Assembly (NCBI RefSeq): GCF_900603025.1
Contig: NZ_LR026975.1
Span: 2,666,001 to 2,730,000 of the forward strand
DNA from: Mycolicibacterium hassiacum DSM 44199
Lineage (GTDB): Bacteria > Actinomycetota > Actinomycetes > Mycobacteriales > Mycobacteriaceae
Reading direction: 5' to 3'
DNA: 64,000 nucleotides
Every line of letters begins with the position of its first letter. The first letter of the stretch is position 1. A program made the position numbers and the translations under genes. The notes under the pieces were generated by a model that worked only from the letters and a program-made list of their open reading frames with translations, had not been told where the DNA came from and searched no databases. Positions 27,860 through 42,800 of this stretch are shown here, piece after piece.

Positions 27860-30800
27860 AGCTGGGCCTGGCTCAGCCGCGCCGGCGCCACGTCCGACGG
27901 GGTGAGTCCGCCGCCGCCGCGGCGGACGTGCGCGCAGATACCTTGCAGCGCCTCGAACCACAGCTCGCCGACCCGGCGTATCTGTTCCTCGGTGAGCGCC
28001 GACTGCGCCCAGGTCCAGTTTGCCTGCAGCCGCGGTTCGCCGCCGTCCTCGCGGATGCCGGCGTTGAGTTCGACGGTGTGCCCCAACGAAACCGGCACCG
28101 CCGAGGCCACGGCCAACAGTGGTGCGCTGTCGGAGTCGACGCGCCACAACTGTTCCGGCAGGTCGCCCGCGGCCCCGAGCCGCCCCAGATAGTTGAAGGC
28201 GACGGCCGGGTCGGGCCCGGTCAGCTCCACATCCGGGTTGAGGTAGCGCAGCAGACCGTAGGTCACCCCATCAGGAAGCGCACGCAGTTGTTCCTTGGCC
28301 TGTTTGACGATCGGGCCGAGCGCGGCGTCGCCGCTCGCCAATTGCGCCCACGGCAGCTCACCGACCGTCAGCGCCGCGGGGTACTTGCTGGTGAACCACC
28401 CGACGGTGCGCGACAGATCGGCACCGCCGACCAGTTCCTCGGCGCGCCCGTGCCCCTCGACATCGATGCCGATCGGTTCGTTGAAGCGGCCCAGGAACTG
28501 CGCCCACGCCAGTCCGAATGCGATCAGCAGGATGTCCTGCACACCGGCGTGGAACGCCGCGGGTACCTCACCCAGCAACGACCGGGTGGTCTCGGCGTCC
28601 AGCTCGGCCGACAGCTGACCGGCCGTGGCGTAGGTGTCGTCCGGCCGCGGTGCGGGCAGCAGCTGCGGCGCCGCGGCGGCCTGCCGCCACGCCTCGGCGA
28701 GTTCCGCGATGTCGGAATCCAGCGCCCGCTCGGACAGCAGCACGGACCAGCGGGTGAATGACGTGCCGCCCCTGGGAAGTTCGATCGACTGGCCGCTGTG
28801 GTGCTGCGCCCAGGCGATGTTGAGATCCTCCAGCAGAATGCGCCACGACACCGCGTCGACCGCCAGATGGTGGACGATGACGGCCAGCAGCGCGGCGTCC
28901 GGCACCCATACCGCCGAGATCATCGCTCCGGCATCGGGATTCAGCCGTGACCGGGCTGCCCGCAAAGTCTCCTCGTTGAGGGCGTCGACGGTCTGGACGA
29001 ACTTGCCGGCGTGGATCTCGCCGCGGGCGGAGACGTGCAGCGACATGTTCCCGGCGCCGTCATCGGCGGCGTGCAGCCGCAGCGCCGGATGACGATCGAT
29101 CAGCGCCTGCAGCAGCACCACCACATCGGTCTCGGTCGCACCGGCCGGGGCGCGCAGGATCACCGTCTGGTTGAACTCGTCCTTGCGGCCGGGCAGACCG
29201 TGCAGCCAACGCATGATCGGCGTGGCCACCGCCGGTCCCACCCCGTCGTCGTCGGCGACGTCGCGGCTGCCGGCACCGACCACGCGCGCCAGCCGCTCCA
29301 CGGTCTGCTCGACGAAGATGTCGCGCGGCCGACACGTCAGACCGGCCGCCCTGGCCCGGCTGACCACCTGCATCGACAGGATGCTGTCGCCACCCAGTTC
29401 GAAGAACGACTGGTCCACGCCGACCCGCTCGAGACCGAGCACCTCGGCGTAGATACCGGCCAGGATCTCCTCGGTCCTGGTGGACGGCGCGCGATAGTGA
29501 TGCCGATCGGCGTAATCGGGCGCCGGCAGGGCCCGGACGTCGAGCTTGTTGTTGGCCGTCAACGGCAACCGGTCCAGCACCACCACCGCACTCGGCACCA
29601 TGTAGGCCGGCAGCCGGTCGGCCAACTCGGCGCGCAGGGCCGCCGGTTCCACTGTGCCGGGGACGGTCTCGGTGATGTAGCCGACCAGCCGCTTGTCACC
29701 GGGCCGGTCCTCGCGTGCGATCACCGCCGCCTGGTCGACACCGTCCAAAGCGGCCAGCGCCGTTTGGATCTCACCGAGTTCGATCCGGTAGCCGCGGACC
29801 TTGACCTGTTCGTCGGCGCGACCGAGGTACTGCAACTGCCCGTCGGCGCCCCACCGCACCAAATCCCCGGTGCGGTACATCCGGGTCCCCGAGCCGCCGA
29901 ACGGACACGCCACGAAACGCGTCGCGGTCAGGCCGGGGCGGTCGACGTAACCGTGGGCGACACCGTCACCGGCCACGTACAGCTCCCCGACCACGCCGGC
30001 GGGCACCGGGCGCAGCCACTCGTCGAGCACGAACAGCGCCGCCCGGTCGACCGGCGACCCGATTGGCACCGTGTGGCCCGGCGCCAGCGGGGCGCTGATG
30101 GTGACGCACATGGTGGTCTCGGTCGGGCCGTAGGCGTTGATCATCAGGCGGCCGGGCGCCCACCGGTCCACGACCTCCGGGCGGCAGGCCTCGCCCACGA
30201 CGACCAGGGCGGTGTGCTCCAGCCCGTCCGGCGACAACATGCCCACCGCGGACGGGGTCTGGGTCAGCACGGTGACCCGTTCGCGAACCAGAACGTCGTG
30301 AAACTCCTCCGGTGAACCCACCACGGTGTCGCCCACCACGACCACGCGCCCACCGCGCAGCAGAGCCCCGAAGATCTCCCACACCGACACGTCGAAGGCC
30401 AGGGAATGACAGAGCGCCCAAACGCCCGGTTTCGGCAGCCCGGCGTCCAGGGTGGACAACAGCTGGGTCACGTTGTGGTGGGTGACCGCCACCCCCTTGG
30501 GTTTTCCGGTGGTGCCGGAGGTGTAGATCAGGTAGGCGGTGTCGTCCGGCAGCACGGTGGTCGCCGGGGCGGTCACCGGCTGCGCCGCGATGTCGGCGTC
30601 GTGCACATCGATGACCGGCAGGTCGGCGCCGTCCAGCCGCGAGGCGTGTTCGGCGCTGGTGACGACGGCAAGCGGGCGGGCGTCGCCGAGGATGAACCGC
30701 ACTCGCTCGTCGGGCACCACCGGATCGATGGGCACATACGCGGCGCCGGTCTTGAGCACCGCCATGATCGCGATCACCGCTTCCGGCGACCGGTTAAGCA

Positions 30801-33800
30801 GCATCGCGACCCGGGTTCCCGGGGCGGCGCCGAGCGCGGAAAGCTTGTGCGCGAGCTGATTCGACGCCTCGTCGAGGCTCCGGTAGCTCAGCGAGCCGCC
30901 CTGGTAGCTGACCGCGACCGCGTCGGGGGTTTGCGCCACGTGGGCGCCGAACAGCCCGGTGATCGACGTGGCGGGCGGTGCGGGCGAACTCAGTGCCGGG
31001 CGGTTGCCGAGGCGGTCGAACTGTGCGTGCTCGTCCTGGTCGAGCACGTCGATCCGGGACAGCGGGCGCGCCGGGTCGGCCGTGATCGCCGCCAGCACCC
31101 GCTCGAACCGCGCGATCAGCGTTTCGATGGTGTCGGCATCGAAGAGGTCGATCCGGTACTCCACGGTCCCGCCGATACCCGCGGGCTCACCGGCATCGGT
31201 CCAGCGCTCTCCGATCGAGAACGACAGATCCATTCGGGCGGTGTGTGTTTCGACCGGAAGCTGGTCGACGGCGACATCACCGAGGGTCAGTCCCGACAGT
31301 AGGTCGGTCCGCTGCCCGGCGAAGTTCTGCCAGGCCAGCAGCACCTGCACCAGCGGGTGGTGGCTCAGGGTTCGGGTGGGTTGAAGCCGTTCGACGAGGA
31401 CCTCGAACGGAACGTCCTGGTTGTCGAAGGCGGTCAGCGCGCGCTGGCGCACCTGCTCCAGCAACTCGGCCGGCGTGGGGTTGCCGGACAGGTCGACCCG
31501 CAGAACGAGCGTGTTGACGAAGAACCCGATCAGATCGTTGAGGGCGGGGTCGCGCCGTCCCGCGATGGGGAAACCCATCGCCACATCGTTGGTCGCGGCG
31601 AGCCGACCCAGCAGGATCGCCAGGGCGGTCTGCACGACCATGAAGCTGGTGGCGTTGTGCGCGCGGGCGAATTCGTTGATCCGGCGCTGCAGATCGGCGG
31701 ACCAGTCCACCGCCACGGTCGCGCCGCGGGTGTCGGCCACCGCCGGGTACGGACGGTCGGTAGGCAGTTGCAGGCGCTCCGGCAGGTCGGCCAGCGCGTC
31801 CTGCCAGTAGGCGAGCTGGCGCGCGATCCGGCTCTCGGCGTCGTCGAAATCGCCGAACTGTGCGCGCTGCCAGAGCGTGTAGTCGACGTACTGCACGGGC
31901 AGCGGCGACCAGCCCGGCGCGCTGTTGTCGGTGCGGGCCTGATACGCCGTCGCGAGATCACGCACCAGGGGAACCAGCGACCAGCCGTCGGCGGCGATGT
32001 GGTGCACCACGCCGACCAGCACGTGCTCGTCGGCGCTGAGACGGAACAGCCTGGCCCACAACGGGATCTCTTCATCGAGCCGGAATGCGTGAGTCGCGGT
32101 CGCGGCCACTTCCTGCTCGAGCCGGTCGGGTGACCACCCGGTGGCGTCGACCACCTGCCAGCCGAACTCGGCCTGATCGGCGGGAATCACTATCTGCTGC
32201 GGCACACCGTCGGCGGTGACGAAGACGGTGCGCAGGCTCTCGTGGCGGGCCACCACATCGCCCAGCGCGGCCCGCAATGCCTCCACATCGAGCGTGCCGC
32301 GCAACCGCAGCGCCACCGGCATGTTGTAGACCGGTGAGGGGCCCTGCAACTGGTCGACGAACCACAACCGCTGCTGGGCGAACGACAGCGGAACCACGTC
32401 CGGCCGCTCGACCGGAACCAGCGGCTCCAGGACGTCGGTGTCGTCGCCGATACGGGGCGCCAACTGCGCCACGGTCGGCGCCTCGAACACCGTCCGCACC
32501 GAAACCTGGGTGCCGAACGCGTCGTTGATCGCCGCGACCAGCCGCATCGCCGAGATGCTGTCGCCGCCGAGATCGAAGAAGGAGTCGTCGACGCCGACCC
32601 GTTCCAGCCCGAGCACCTGGGCGTAGACGCCTGCCAGGATCTCCTCCGCGGGCGTGCTCGGTGCCCGATAGTTGTCGCCCTCCCGGTAGTCCGGAGCCGG
32701 CAACGCCCGCCGGTCCAGTTTGCCGTTGCCGGTCAGCGGCAACGCGTCGAGCACCACCACCGCCGCCGGAACCATGTACGGCGGAAGCTGCTCCGCCAGC
32801 GCGGCCCGCAACTCCGACGGCCGCACCGCCCCGGGCGCGGTCTCGGTGACGTAGCCGACCAGGCGCTTGTCCCCGGGCCGGTCCTCGCGGACGATCACCG
32901 CGGCCTGGCGCACCCCGTCCAGGCCGGCGAGCGCGGACTGGATGTCACCGAGTTCGATGCGGTAGCCGCGGATCTTGACCTGTTCATCGGCACGGCCCAG
33001 ATACCGCAGCTGTCCATCGGCGCCCCAGCGCACCAGATCCCCGGTGCGGTACATCCGCGAGCCCGGTTCACCGAACGGGCAGGCCACGAAGCGCGACGCG
33101 GTCAGTCCCGGGCGGCGGATGTAACCGCAGGTCACGCCGCGACCGGCCGCATACAGCTCGCCGACCACGCCCGGTGGCACCAGTCGCAACCACTCGTCGA
33201 GCACGAACAGCGCCGCTCCGGTGACCGGGTATCCGATCGGGACACTTTCGCCGGACCGCAGCGGACCGCTGATCGTGATGCAGACCGTGGTCTCGGCGGG
33301 GCCGTACCCGTTGATCATGCGCCGGCCGGGCGACCACTTGTCGACCACGTCGGGCGGGCACGCCTCGCCGCCCACCACGAGCGCCACCGACTCCAGCCCT
33401 TCGGGCGAGAGCGCCCCCACCGCCGACGGCGTCTGGGTCAGCACGGTGACCTGCTCGTGCACCAGCAGGTCGTGGAATTCCGCGGGCGAACGCGTCGCGG
33501 ACTCGGGCACCACCACCAGGCGGCCCCCGCTGAGCAGCGCGCCGAAGATCTCCCACACCGAGAAGTCGAACGCCAGCGAGTGGAACTGGGTCCAGGTCTG
33601 CCCGGGCTCGATCCCCATGTCGAGGTGCAGCGACTTGAACAGCTCGGCCGCGTTGCGGTGAGCGACGGCGACACCTTTGGGCTTACCGGTGGTGCCCGAG
33701 GTGTAGATCAGGTAAGCCAGGTCGTCCGGAGCCGGTCCGGCCAGTGCGGTGACCGGTTGCGTCTCGATGCGCGGGTCGTCGATGTCGACGGCCGTCAGGC

Positions 33801-36800
33801 CGAGCCCGTCGAACCGCCCGATGAGGTCACCGGTGGTCACCGCGACCTTGGGCGCGGCATCGGCGAGCATGAACTCCATTCGGGCCGAAGGCAATGCCGG
33901 ATCGATCGGCAGGTATGCCGCACCGGTCTTGAGCACAGCCAGAATGGCCGTGACGGCCTTGTCGGAACGCGGGAACAGCAGTGCGACACAGTCGCCGCGC
34001 CCCACCCCGGTTCCGGCCAGCAGGTGAGCCAGTCGGGTCGAGGCCTCGTCGAGTTCCCGATAGGTGTGCGAGCGCCCGTCGAACCGCATCGCCACCGCCT
34101 CCGGGGCACGCGCCACACACTCGGCGAACAGTTCCGGAAGGGTGGTGGGCACCACCGGCGCGTCGAGCACCTTGGTGTTGCCGATGTCGGCCAGCAGGAT
34201 CTGTTCCTCGGGGGCGAGCAGGTCGACCGAGGACAGGCGCCGGGCCGGATCGGCGGTCATCGCCGTCAGCACCCGCTCCAGTCGGTCGACCAGAACCTCG
34301 ACCGTGGCCCCGTCGAACACGTCGGTGCGGTACTCGACCGAACCCACGATGCCGGTCAACTCGCCGCCGTCGGTCCAGCACTCACCCAGGGTGAACGCCA
34401 GATCCATTCGGGCGGTGCGGGTCCGCAGCGGAATCCGGCTCAGTTCGAGGTCACCCAGGGACAATCCCGCGAGCGAGTCGTCGCCCCCGTGGCCGGTGAA
34501 GTTCTGCCAGGCCAGGATTACCTGCACCAGCGGATGATGGCTGCGCGACCGCACCGGGTTGAGCTGGTCGACGAGCACCTCGAACGGAACGTCCTGGTGT
34601 TCGAAGGCGGCCAGGCTGCGCTGGCGCACGTGCGCCAACAGTTCCGTCACCGTCGGGTCGCCTTCGATCTCGACCCGCAGCACCAGCGTGTTGACGAAGA
34701 AGCCGACCAACTCGTCGAGCGCGGGGTCGCGCCGGCCCGCGATCGCAAAACCCAGCGCGACATCGGAACTCGCGCTCAGCCGGGACAGCAGCGCCGCCAG
34801 CGCCGCCTGCACCACCATGAAGCTGGTCGCGTTGTGGGCCCGGGCCAGCGCGCGGATCCGGTGCGCCAGCTCGGCGGGCCAGTTCACCGCGACACTGGCG
34901 CCGCGGTAGTCGGCCACCGCGGGATACGGCCGGTCCGTCGGCAGCTCCAGCCGCTCCGGCAGCCCGGCCAACGTCTGTCGCCAGTACGCCAACTCCGTGG
35001 CGAGGCGGCTGTTCTCGTCGTCGAGCTCGCCGAGCTGCTCGCGCTGCCAGAGGGTGAAATCCGCGTACTGCACCGGCAGCGGCGCCCAATCCGGTGCGCG
35101 GCCCTGCCTACGGGCCTCGTAGGCGCGCGCCAGATCCGACACCAGCGGTGTGATCGACCAGCCGTCGGCGGCGATATGGTGCACCACGCCCGCCAGCACG
35201 TGCTCCTCGGCGTTCAGCCGGAAAAGCGTTGCCCGCAATGGGATCTCGACCGACAGGTCGAATACGTGACCGCCGACCTCGTCGAGGGCGTGTTCCAGCT
35301 GCTCGTCCGACCACCCGGTGGCCTCGACCAGCTGCCAACCGAATTCGGCGCGCTCCGCCGGAACGATCACCTGCTGCGGCACGCCGTCGGCGGCGACGAA
35401 AACGGTGCGCAGGCTCTCATGTCGGGCCACCACATCGCGCAACGCCGCCCGCAGCGAATCGACGTCGAGCGGACCGCGCATGCGCAGCGCGACAGCCATG
35501 TTGTAGATCGGCGACGGGCCCTGCAGCTGATCGATGAACCACAGTCGCTGCTGGGCGAACGACAACGGCACCGCGGCCGGCCGCTCGACCGGTACCAGCG
35601 GCGCCCATCCGGCACCGCCGTCACCGATCCGCAGCGCCAACTGCGCGACTGTCGGTGCCTCGAACAGCGTGCGGACGGGTACGTGGGTGTCGAAAGCGTT
35701 GTTGATCGCGGCGATCACCCGCATCGCGGTCAGCGAATCCCCGCCGAGGTCGAAGAACGAGTCGTCGATCCCGACCCGCTCCAGTCCGAGCACCTCGGCG
35801 TAGATGCCCGCCAGCAACTCCTCGACCGCATTGGTGGGGGCGCGGTAGGTATCGCTCTCGTGGTACTGCGGTGCGGGCAGTGCCCGGGTGTCGAGTTTTC
35901 CGTTGACGGTCAGCGGGAACGCGTCCAGCACCACCACCGCGCTGGGCACCATGTAGGCGGGCAGGCGCTCGGCCAGCGCTCGACGCGCCGCGAACGGATC
36001 GGCGCTGCCGGTGATGTAACCGACCAGGCGCTTGTCACCGGGCCGGTCCTCCCGCACGACCACCGCGGCCTGCTGCACGCCCTCGACCTCGGCCAGCACC
36101 GCCTGGATCTCGCCGAGCTCGATCCGGTAGCCACGGATCTTCACCTGCTCGTCGGCGCGACCGAGGTACTGCAACTGCCCGTCCGCGCCCCAGCGAACCA
36201 GGTCGCCGGTGTAGTACATCCGGGCGCCGGAGCCGCCGAAGGGGCAGGCCACGAACCGTGTCGCGGTCAGCCCGGGTCGCCCGAGATAGCCGCAGGTCAA
36301 TCCGCGGCCGGCGACATAGAGATGGCCGACCACGCCGGGCGGCACCGGCCGGAGCCACTGATCCAGCACGAACAGCGCCGCGCCCGGGACCGGCCCGCCG
36401 ATGGGCGGTTCGCCCATGCCCTCGACGAGCGGGCGGCTCAGCGTGACGACCATCGTGGTCTCGGTGGGCCCGTAGGCGTTGATCATCACCCGGCCCGGGG
36501 CCCAGCGGTCCACGACGTCCGGTGGGCAAGCCTCGCCGGCGACCACCACCGCCGTGCCGTCGAGGCCCTCGTGCGACAGCGCCCCCACCGCCGACGGTGT
36601 CGAGGTCAGCACATCGACCCGCTCGGCGACCAGCAGCTCGTGCAGCTCGTGTGGCGAGCGGACGATGTCGTCCGGTACCACGAGCACCCGCCCGCCGTTG
36701 AGCAGCGGGCCGAAGGTCTCCCATACCGAGGTGTCGAATCCGTAGGTGTGGCACTGCGACCACACCCCGCTGACCGGCAGGTACTCGCCCAGCACCTCGA

Positions 36801-39800
36801 GCAACTGAACGACGTTGCGGTGCGCCACCATCACACCCTTCGGGGTGCCGGTGGTGCCCGACGTGTAGATCAGGTAGGCGATCTCGTCGGCACCGGGTGC
36901 GGGCAGCGCAGTGGCGGGCTGCGCCGCGATACGGGAATCGGCGACGTCGATCACCGAAAGATCGAGTTCGGCCAGACGTGGCGCCAGCTCGGCGGTGGAC
37001 AACGCCATGACCGGGCCGGCGTCGCCGACGGTGAACCGGATCCGCGCATCCGGGTGCGCCGCGTCCAGCGGCAGGTACGCCGCACCCGTCTTCAGCACCG
37101 CCAGGATCGCGGCGATCGCCCGCTCCGAGCGCGGCAGCAGCATGGCCACCCGCTGCCCCGGACCGGCACCGTGCGCAACAAGCCAGTGCGCCAACCGATT
37201 CGATGTCTCGTCCAGCTCGCGATAGGTCAGTGACCGGCCGCCGGCGGTCACCGCGACCGCATCGGGCACCCGCGTCACCTGGGCTGCGAACCGCGCCGGA
37301 ATCGACTCCGCATGTGCGGCCGGGGCGTTCAGCATGGCGCGATTGCCCAGGGCGTCGAGCCGGGAAACCTCGTCGGCGGCCAGGATCTCGACCGCGGCCA
37401 CCGGCCGATCCGGATCGTCGACCATCGCCGCCAGCACCCGCTCGAACCGCGCGATCAGCGTTTCGATGGTGTCGGCATCGAAGAGGTCGATCCGGTACTC
37501 CACGGTCCCGCCGATACCCGCGGGCTCACCGGCATCGGTCCAGCGCTCTCCGATCGAGAACGACAGATCCATTCGGGCGGTGTGTGTTTCGACCGGAAGC
37601 TGGTCGACGGCGACATCACCGAGGGTCAGTCCCGACAGTAGGTCGGTCCGCTGCCCGGCGAAGTTCTGCCAGGCCAGCAGCACCTGCACCAGCGGGTGGT
37701 GGCTCAGGGTTCGGGTGGGTTGAAGCCGTTCGACGAGGACCTCGAACGGAACGTCCTGGTTGTCGAAGGCGGTCAGCGCGCGCTGGCGCACCTGCTCCAG
37801 CAACTCGGCCGGCGTGGGGTTGCCGGACAGGTCGACCCGCAGAACGAGCGTGTTGACGAAGAACCCGATCAGATCGTTGAGGGCGGGGTCGCGCCGTCCC
37901 GCGATGGGGAAACCCATCGCCACATCGTTGGTCGCGGCGAGCCGACCCAGCAGGATCGCCAGGGCGGTCTGCACGACCATGAAGCTGGTGGCGTTGTGCG
38001 CGCGGGCGAATTCGTTGATCCGGCGCTGCAGATCGGCGGACCAGTCCACCGCCACGGTCGCGCCGCGGGTGTCGGCCACCGCCGGGTACGGACGGTCGGT
38101 AGGCAGTTGCAGGCGCTCCGGCAGGTCGGCCAGCGCGTCCTGCCAGTAGGCGAGCTGGCGCGCGATCCGGCTCTCGGCGTCGTCGAAATCGCCGAACTGT
38201 GCGCGCTGCCAGAGCGTGTAGTCGACGTACTGCACGGGCAGCGGCGACCAGCCCGGCGCGCTGTTGTCGGTGCGGGCCTGATACGCCGTCGCGAGATCAC
38301 GCACCAGGGGAACCAGCGACCAGCCGTCGGCGGCGATGTGGTGCACCACGCCGACCAGCACGTGCTCGTCGGCGCTGAGACGGAACAGCCTGGCCCACAA
38401 CGGGATCTCTTCATCGAGCCGGAATGCGTGAGTCGCGGTCGCGGCCACTTCCTGCTCGAGCCGGTCGGGTGACCACCCGGTGGCGTCGACCACCTGCCAG
38501 CCGAACTCGGCCTGATCGGCGGGAATCACTATCTGCTGCGGCACACCGTCGGCGGTGACGAAGACGGTGCGCAGGCTCTCGTGGCGGGCCACCACATCGC
38601 CCAGCGCGGCCCGCAATGCCTCCACATCGAGCGTGCCGCGCAACCGCAGCGCCACCGGCATGTTGTAGACCGGTGAGGGGCCCTGCAACTGGCCGACGAA
38701 CCACAACCGCTGCTGGGCGAACGACAGCGGAACCACGTCCGGCCGCTCGACCGGAACCAGCGGCTCCAGGACGTCGGTGTCGTCGCCGATACGGGGCGCC
38801 AACTGCGCCACGGTCGGCGCCTCGAACACCGTCCGCACCGAAACCTGGGTGCCGAACGCGTCGTTGATCGCCGCGACCAGCCGCATCGCCGAGATGCTGT
38901 CGCCGCCGAGATCGAAGAAGGAGTCGTCGACGCCGACCCGTTCCAGCCCGAGCACCTGGGCGTAGACGCCTGCCAGGATCTCCTCCGCGGGCGTGCTCGG
39001 TGCCCGATAGTTGTCGCCCTCCCGGTAGTCCGGAGCCGGCAACGCCCGCCGGTCCAGTTTGCCGTTGCCGGTCAGCGGCAACGCGTCGAGCACCACCACC
39101 GCCGCCGGAACCATGTACGGCGGAAGCTGCTCCGCCAGCGCGGCCCGCAACTCCGACGGCCGCACCGCCCCGGGCGCGGTCTCGGTGACGTAGCCGACCA
39201 GGCGCTTGTCCCCGGGCCGGTCCTCGCGGACGATCACCGCGGCCTGGCGCACCCCGTCCAGGCCGGCGAGCGCGGACTGGATGTCACCGAGTTCGATGCG
39301 GTAGCCGCGGATCTTGACCTGTTCATCGGCACGGCCCAGATACCGCAGCTGTCCATCGGCGCCCCAGCGCACCAGATCCCCGGTGCGGTACATCCGCGAG
39401 CCCGGTTCACCGAACGGGCAGGCCACGAAGCGCGACGCGGTCAGTCCCGGGCGGCGGATGTAACCGCAGGTCACGCCGCGACCGGCCGCATACAGCTCGC
39501 CGACCACGCCCGGTGGCACCAGTCGCAACCACTCGTCGAGCACGAACAGCGCCGCTCCGGTGACCGGGTATCCGATCGGGACACTTTCGCCGGACCGCAG
39601 CGGACCGCTGATCGTGATGCAGACCGTGGTCTCGGCGGGGCCGTACCCGTTGATCATGCGCCGGCCGGGCGACCACTTGTCGACCACGTCGGGCGGGCAC
39701 GCCTCGCCGCCCACCACGAGCGCCACCGACTCCAGCCCTTCGGGCGAGAGCGCCCCCACCGCCGACGGCGTCTGGGTCAGCACGGTGACCTGCTCGTGCA

Positions 39801-42800
39801 CCAGCAGGTCGTGGAATTCCGCGGGCGAACGCGTCGCGGACTCGGGCACCACCACCAGGCGGCCCCCGCTGAGCAGCGCGCCGAAGATCTCCCACACCGA
39901 GAAGTCGAACGCCAGCGAGTGGAACTGGATCCAGGTCTGCCCGGGCTCGATCCCCATGTCGAGGTGCAGCGACTTGAACAGCTCGGCCGCGTTGCGGTGA
40001 GCGACGGCGACACCTTTGGGCTTACCGGTGGTGCCCGAGGTGTAGATCAGGTAAGCCAGGTCGTCCGGAGCCGGTCCGGCCAGTGCGGTGACCGGTTGCG
40101 TCTCGATGCGCGGGTCGTCGATGTCGACGGCCGTCAGGCCGAGCCCGTCGAACCGCCCGATGAGGTCACCGGTGGTCACCGCGACCTTGGGCGCGGCATC
40201 GGCGAGCATGAACTCCATTCGGGCCGAAGGCAATGCCGGATCGATCGGCAGGTATGCCGCACCGGTCTTGAGCACAGCCAGAATGGCCGTGACGGCCTTG
40301 TCGGAACGCGGGAACAGCAGTGCGACACAGTCGCCGCGCCCCACCCCGGTTCCGGCCAGCAGGTGAGCCAGTCGGGTCGAGGCCTCGTCGAGTTCCCGAT
40401 AGGTGTGCGAGCGCCCGTCGAACCGCATCGCCACCGCCTCCGGGGCACGCGCCACACACTCGGCGAACAGTTCCGGAAGGGTGGTGGGCACCACCGGCGC
40501 GTCGAGCACCTTGGTGTTGCCGATGTCGGCCAGCAGGATCTGTTCCTCGGGGGCGAGCAGGTCGACCGAGGACAGGCGCCGGGCCGGATCGGCGGTCATC
40601 GCCGTCAGCACCCGCTCCAGTCGGTCGACCAGAACCTCGACCGTGGCCCCGTCGAACACGTCGGTGCGGTACTCGACCGAACCCACGATGCCGGTCAACT
40701 CGCCGCCGTCGGTCCAGCACTCACCCAGGGTGAACGCCAGATCCATTCGGGCGGTGCGGGTCCGCAGCGGAATCCGGCTCAGTTCGAGGTCACCCAGGGA
40801 CAATCCCGCGAGCGAGTCGTCGCCCCCGTGGCCGGTGAAGTTCTGCCAGGCCAGGATTACCTGCACCAGCGGATGATGGCTGCGCGACCGCACCGGGTTG
40901 AGCTGGTCGACGAGCACCTCGAACGGAACGTCCTGGTGTTCGAAGGCGGCCAGGCTGCGCTGGCGCACGTGCGCCAACAGTTCCGTCACCGTCGGGTCGC
41001 CTTCGATCTCGACCCGCAGCACCAGCGTGTTGACGAAGAAGCCGACCAACTCGTCGAGCGCGGGGTCGCGCCGGCCCGCGATCGCAAAACCCAGCGCGAC
41101 ATCGGAACTCGCGCTCAGCCGGGACAGCAGCGCCGCCAGCGCCGCCTGCACCACCATGAAGCTGGTCGCGTTGTGGGCCCGGGCCAGCGCGCGGATCCGG
41201 TGCGCCAGCTCGGCGGGCCAGTTCACCGCGACACTGGCGCCGCGGTAGTCGGCCACCGCGGGATACGGCCGGTCCGTCGGCAGCTCCAGCCGCTCCGGCA
41301 GCCCGGCCAACGTCTGTCGCCAGTACGCCAACTCCGTGGCGAGGCGGCTGTTCTCGTCGTCGAGCTCGCCGAGCTGCTCGCGCTGCCAGAGGGTGAAATC
41401 CGCGTACTGCACCGGCAGCGGCGCCCAATCCGGTGCGCGGCCCTGCCTACGGGCCTCGTAGGCGCGCGCCAGATCCGACACCAGCGGTGTGATCGACCAG
41501 CCGTCGGCGGCGATATGGTGCACCACGCCCGCCAGCACGTGCTCCTCGGCGTTCAGCCGGAAAAGCGTTGCCCGCAATGGGATCTCGACCGACAGGTCGA
41601 ATACGTGACCGCCGACCTCGTCGAGGGCGTGTTCCAGCTGCTCGTCCGACCACCCGGTGGCCTCGACCAGCTGCCAACCGAATTCGGCGCGCTCCGCCGG
41701 AACGATCACCTGCTGCGGCACGCCGTCGGCGGCGACGAAAACGGTGCGCAGGCTCTCATGTCGGGCCACCACATCGCGCAACGCCGCCCGCAGCGAATCG
41801 ACGTCGAGCGGACCGCGCATGCGCAGCGCGACAGCCATGTTGTAGATCGGCGACGGGCCCTGCAGCTGATCGATGAACCACAGTCGCTGCTGGGCGAACG
41901 ACAACGGCACCGCGGCCGGCCGCTCGACCGGTACCAGCGGCGCCCATCCGGCACCGCCGTCACCGATCCGCAGCGCCAACTGCGCGACTGTCGGTGCCTC
42001 GAACAGCGTGCGGACGGGTACGTGGGTGTCGAAAGCGTTGTTGATCGCGGCGATCACCCGCATCGCGGTCAGCGAATCCCCGCCGAGGTCGAAGAACGAG
42101 TCGTCGATCCCGACCCGCTCCAGTCCGAGCACCTCGGCGTAGATGCCCGCCAGCAACTCCTCGACCGCATTGGTGGGGGCGCGGTAGGTATCGCTCTCGT
42201 GGTACTGCGGTGCGGGCAGTGCCCGGGTGTCGAGTTTTCCGTTGACGGTCAGCGGGAACCGGTCCAGCACCACCACCGCGCTGGGCACCATGTAGGCGGG
42301 CAGGCGCTCGGCCAGCGCTCGACGCGCCGCGAACGGATCGGCGCTGCCGGTGATGTAACCGACCAGGCGCCTGTCACCGGGCCGGTCCTCGCGTGCGATC
42401 ACCGCCGCCTGGTCGACACCGTCCAAAGCGGCCAGCGCCGTTTGGATCTCACCGAGTTCGATCCGGTGCCCGCGGATCTTCACCTGCTCGTCGGCGCGAC
42501 CGAGGTACTGCAGTTGCCCGTCCGCGCCCCAGCGAACCAGGTCGCCGGTGTAGTACATCCGGGCGCCGGAGCCGCCGAAGGGGCAGGCCACGAACCGTGT
42601 CGCGGTCAGCCCGGGTCGCCCGAGATAGCCGCAGGTCAATCCGCGGCCGGCGACATAGAGATGGCCGACCACGCCGGGCGGCACCGGCCGGAGCCACTGA
42701 TCCAGCACGAACAGCGCCGCGCCCGGGACCGGCCCGCCGATGGGCGGTTCGCCCATGCCCTCGACGAGCGGGCGGCTCAGCGTGACGACCATCGTGGTCT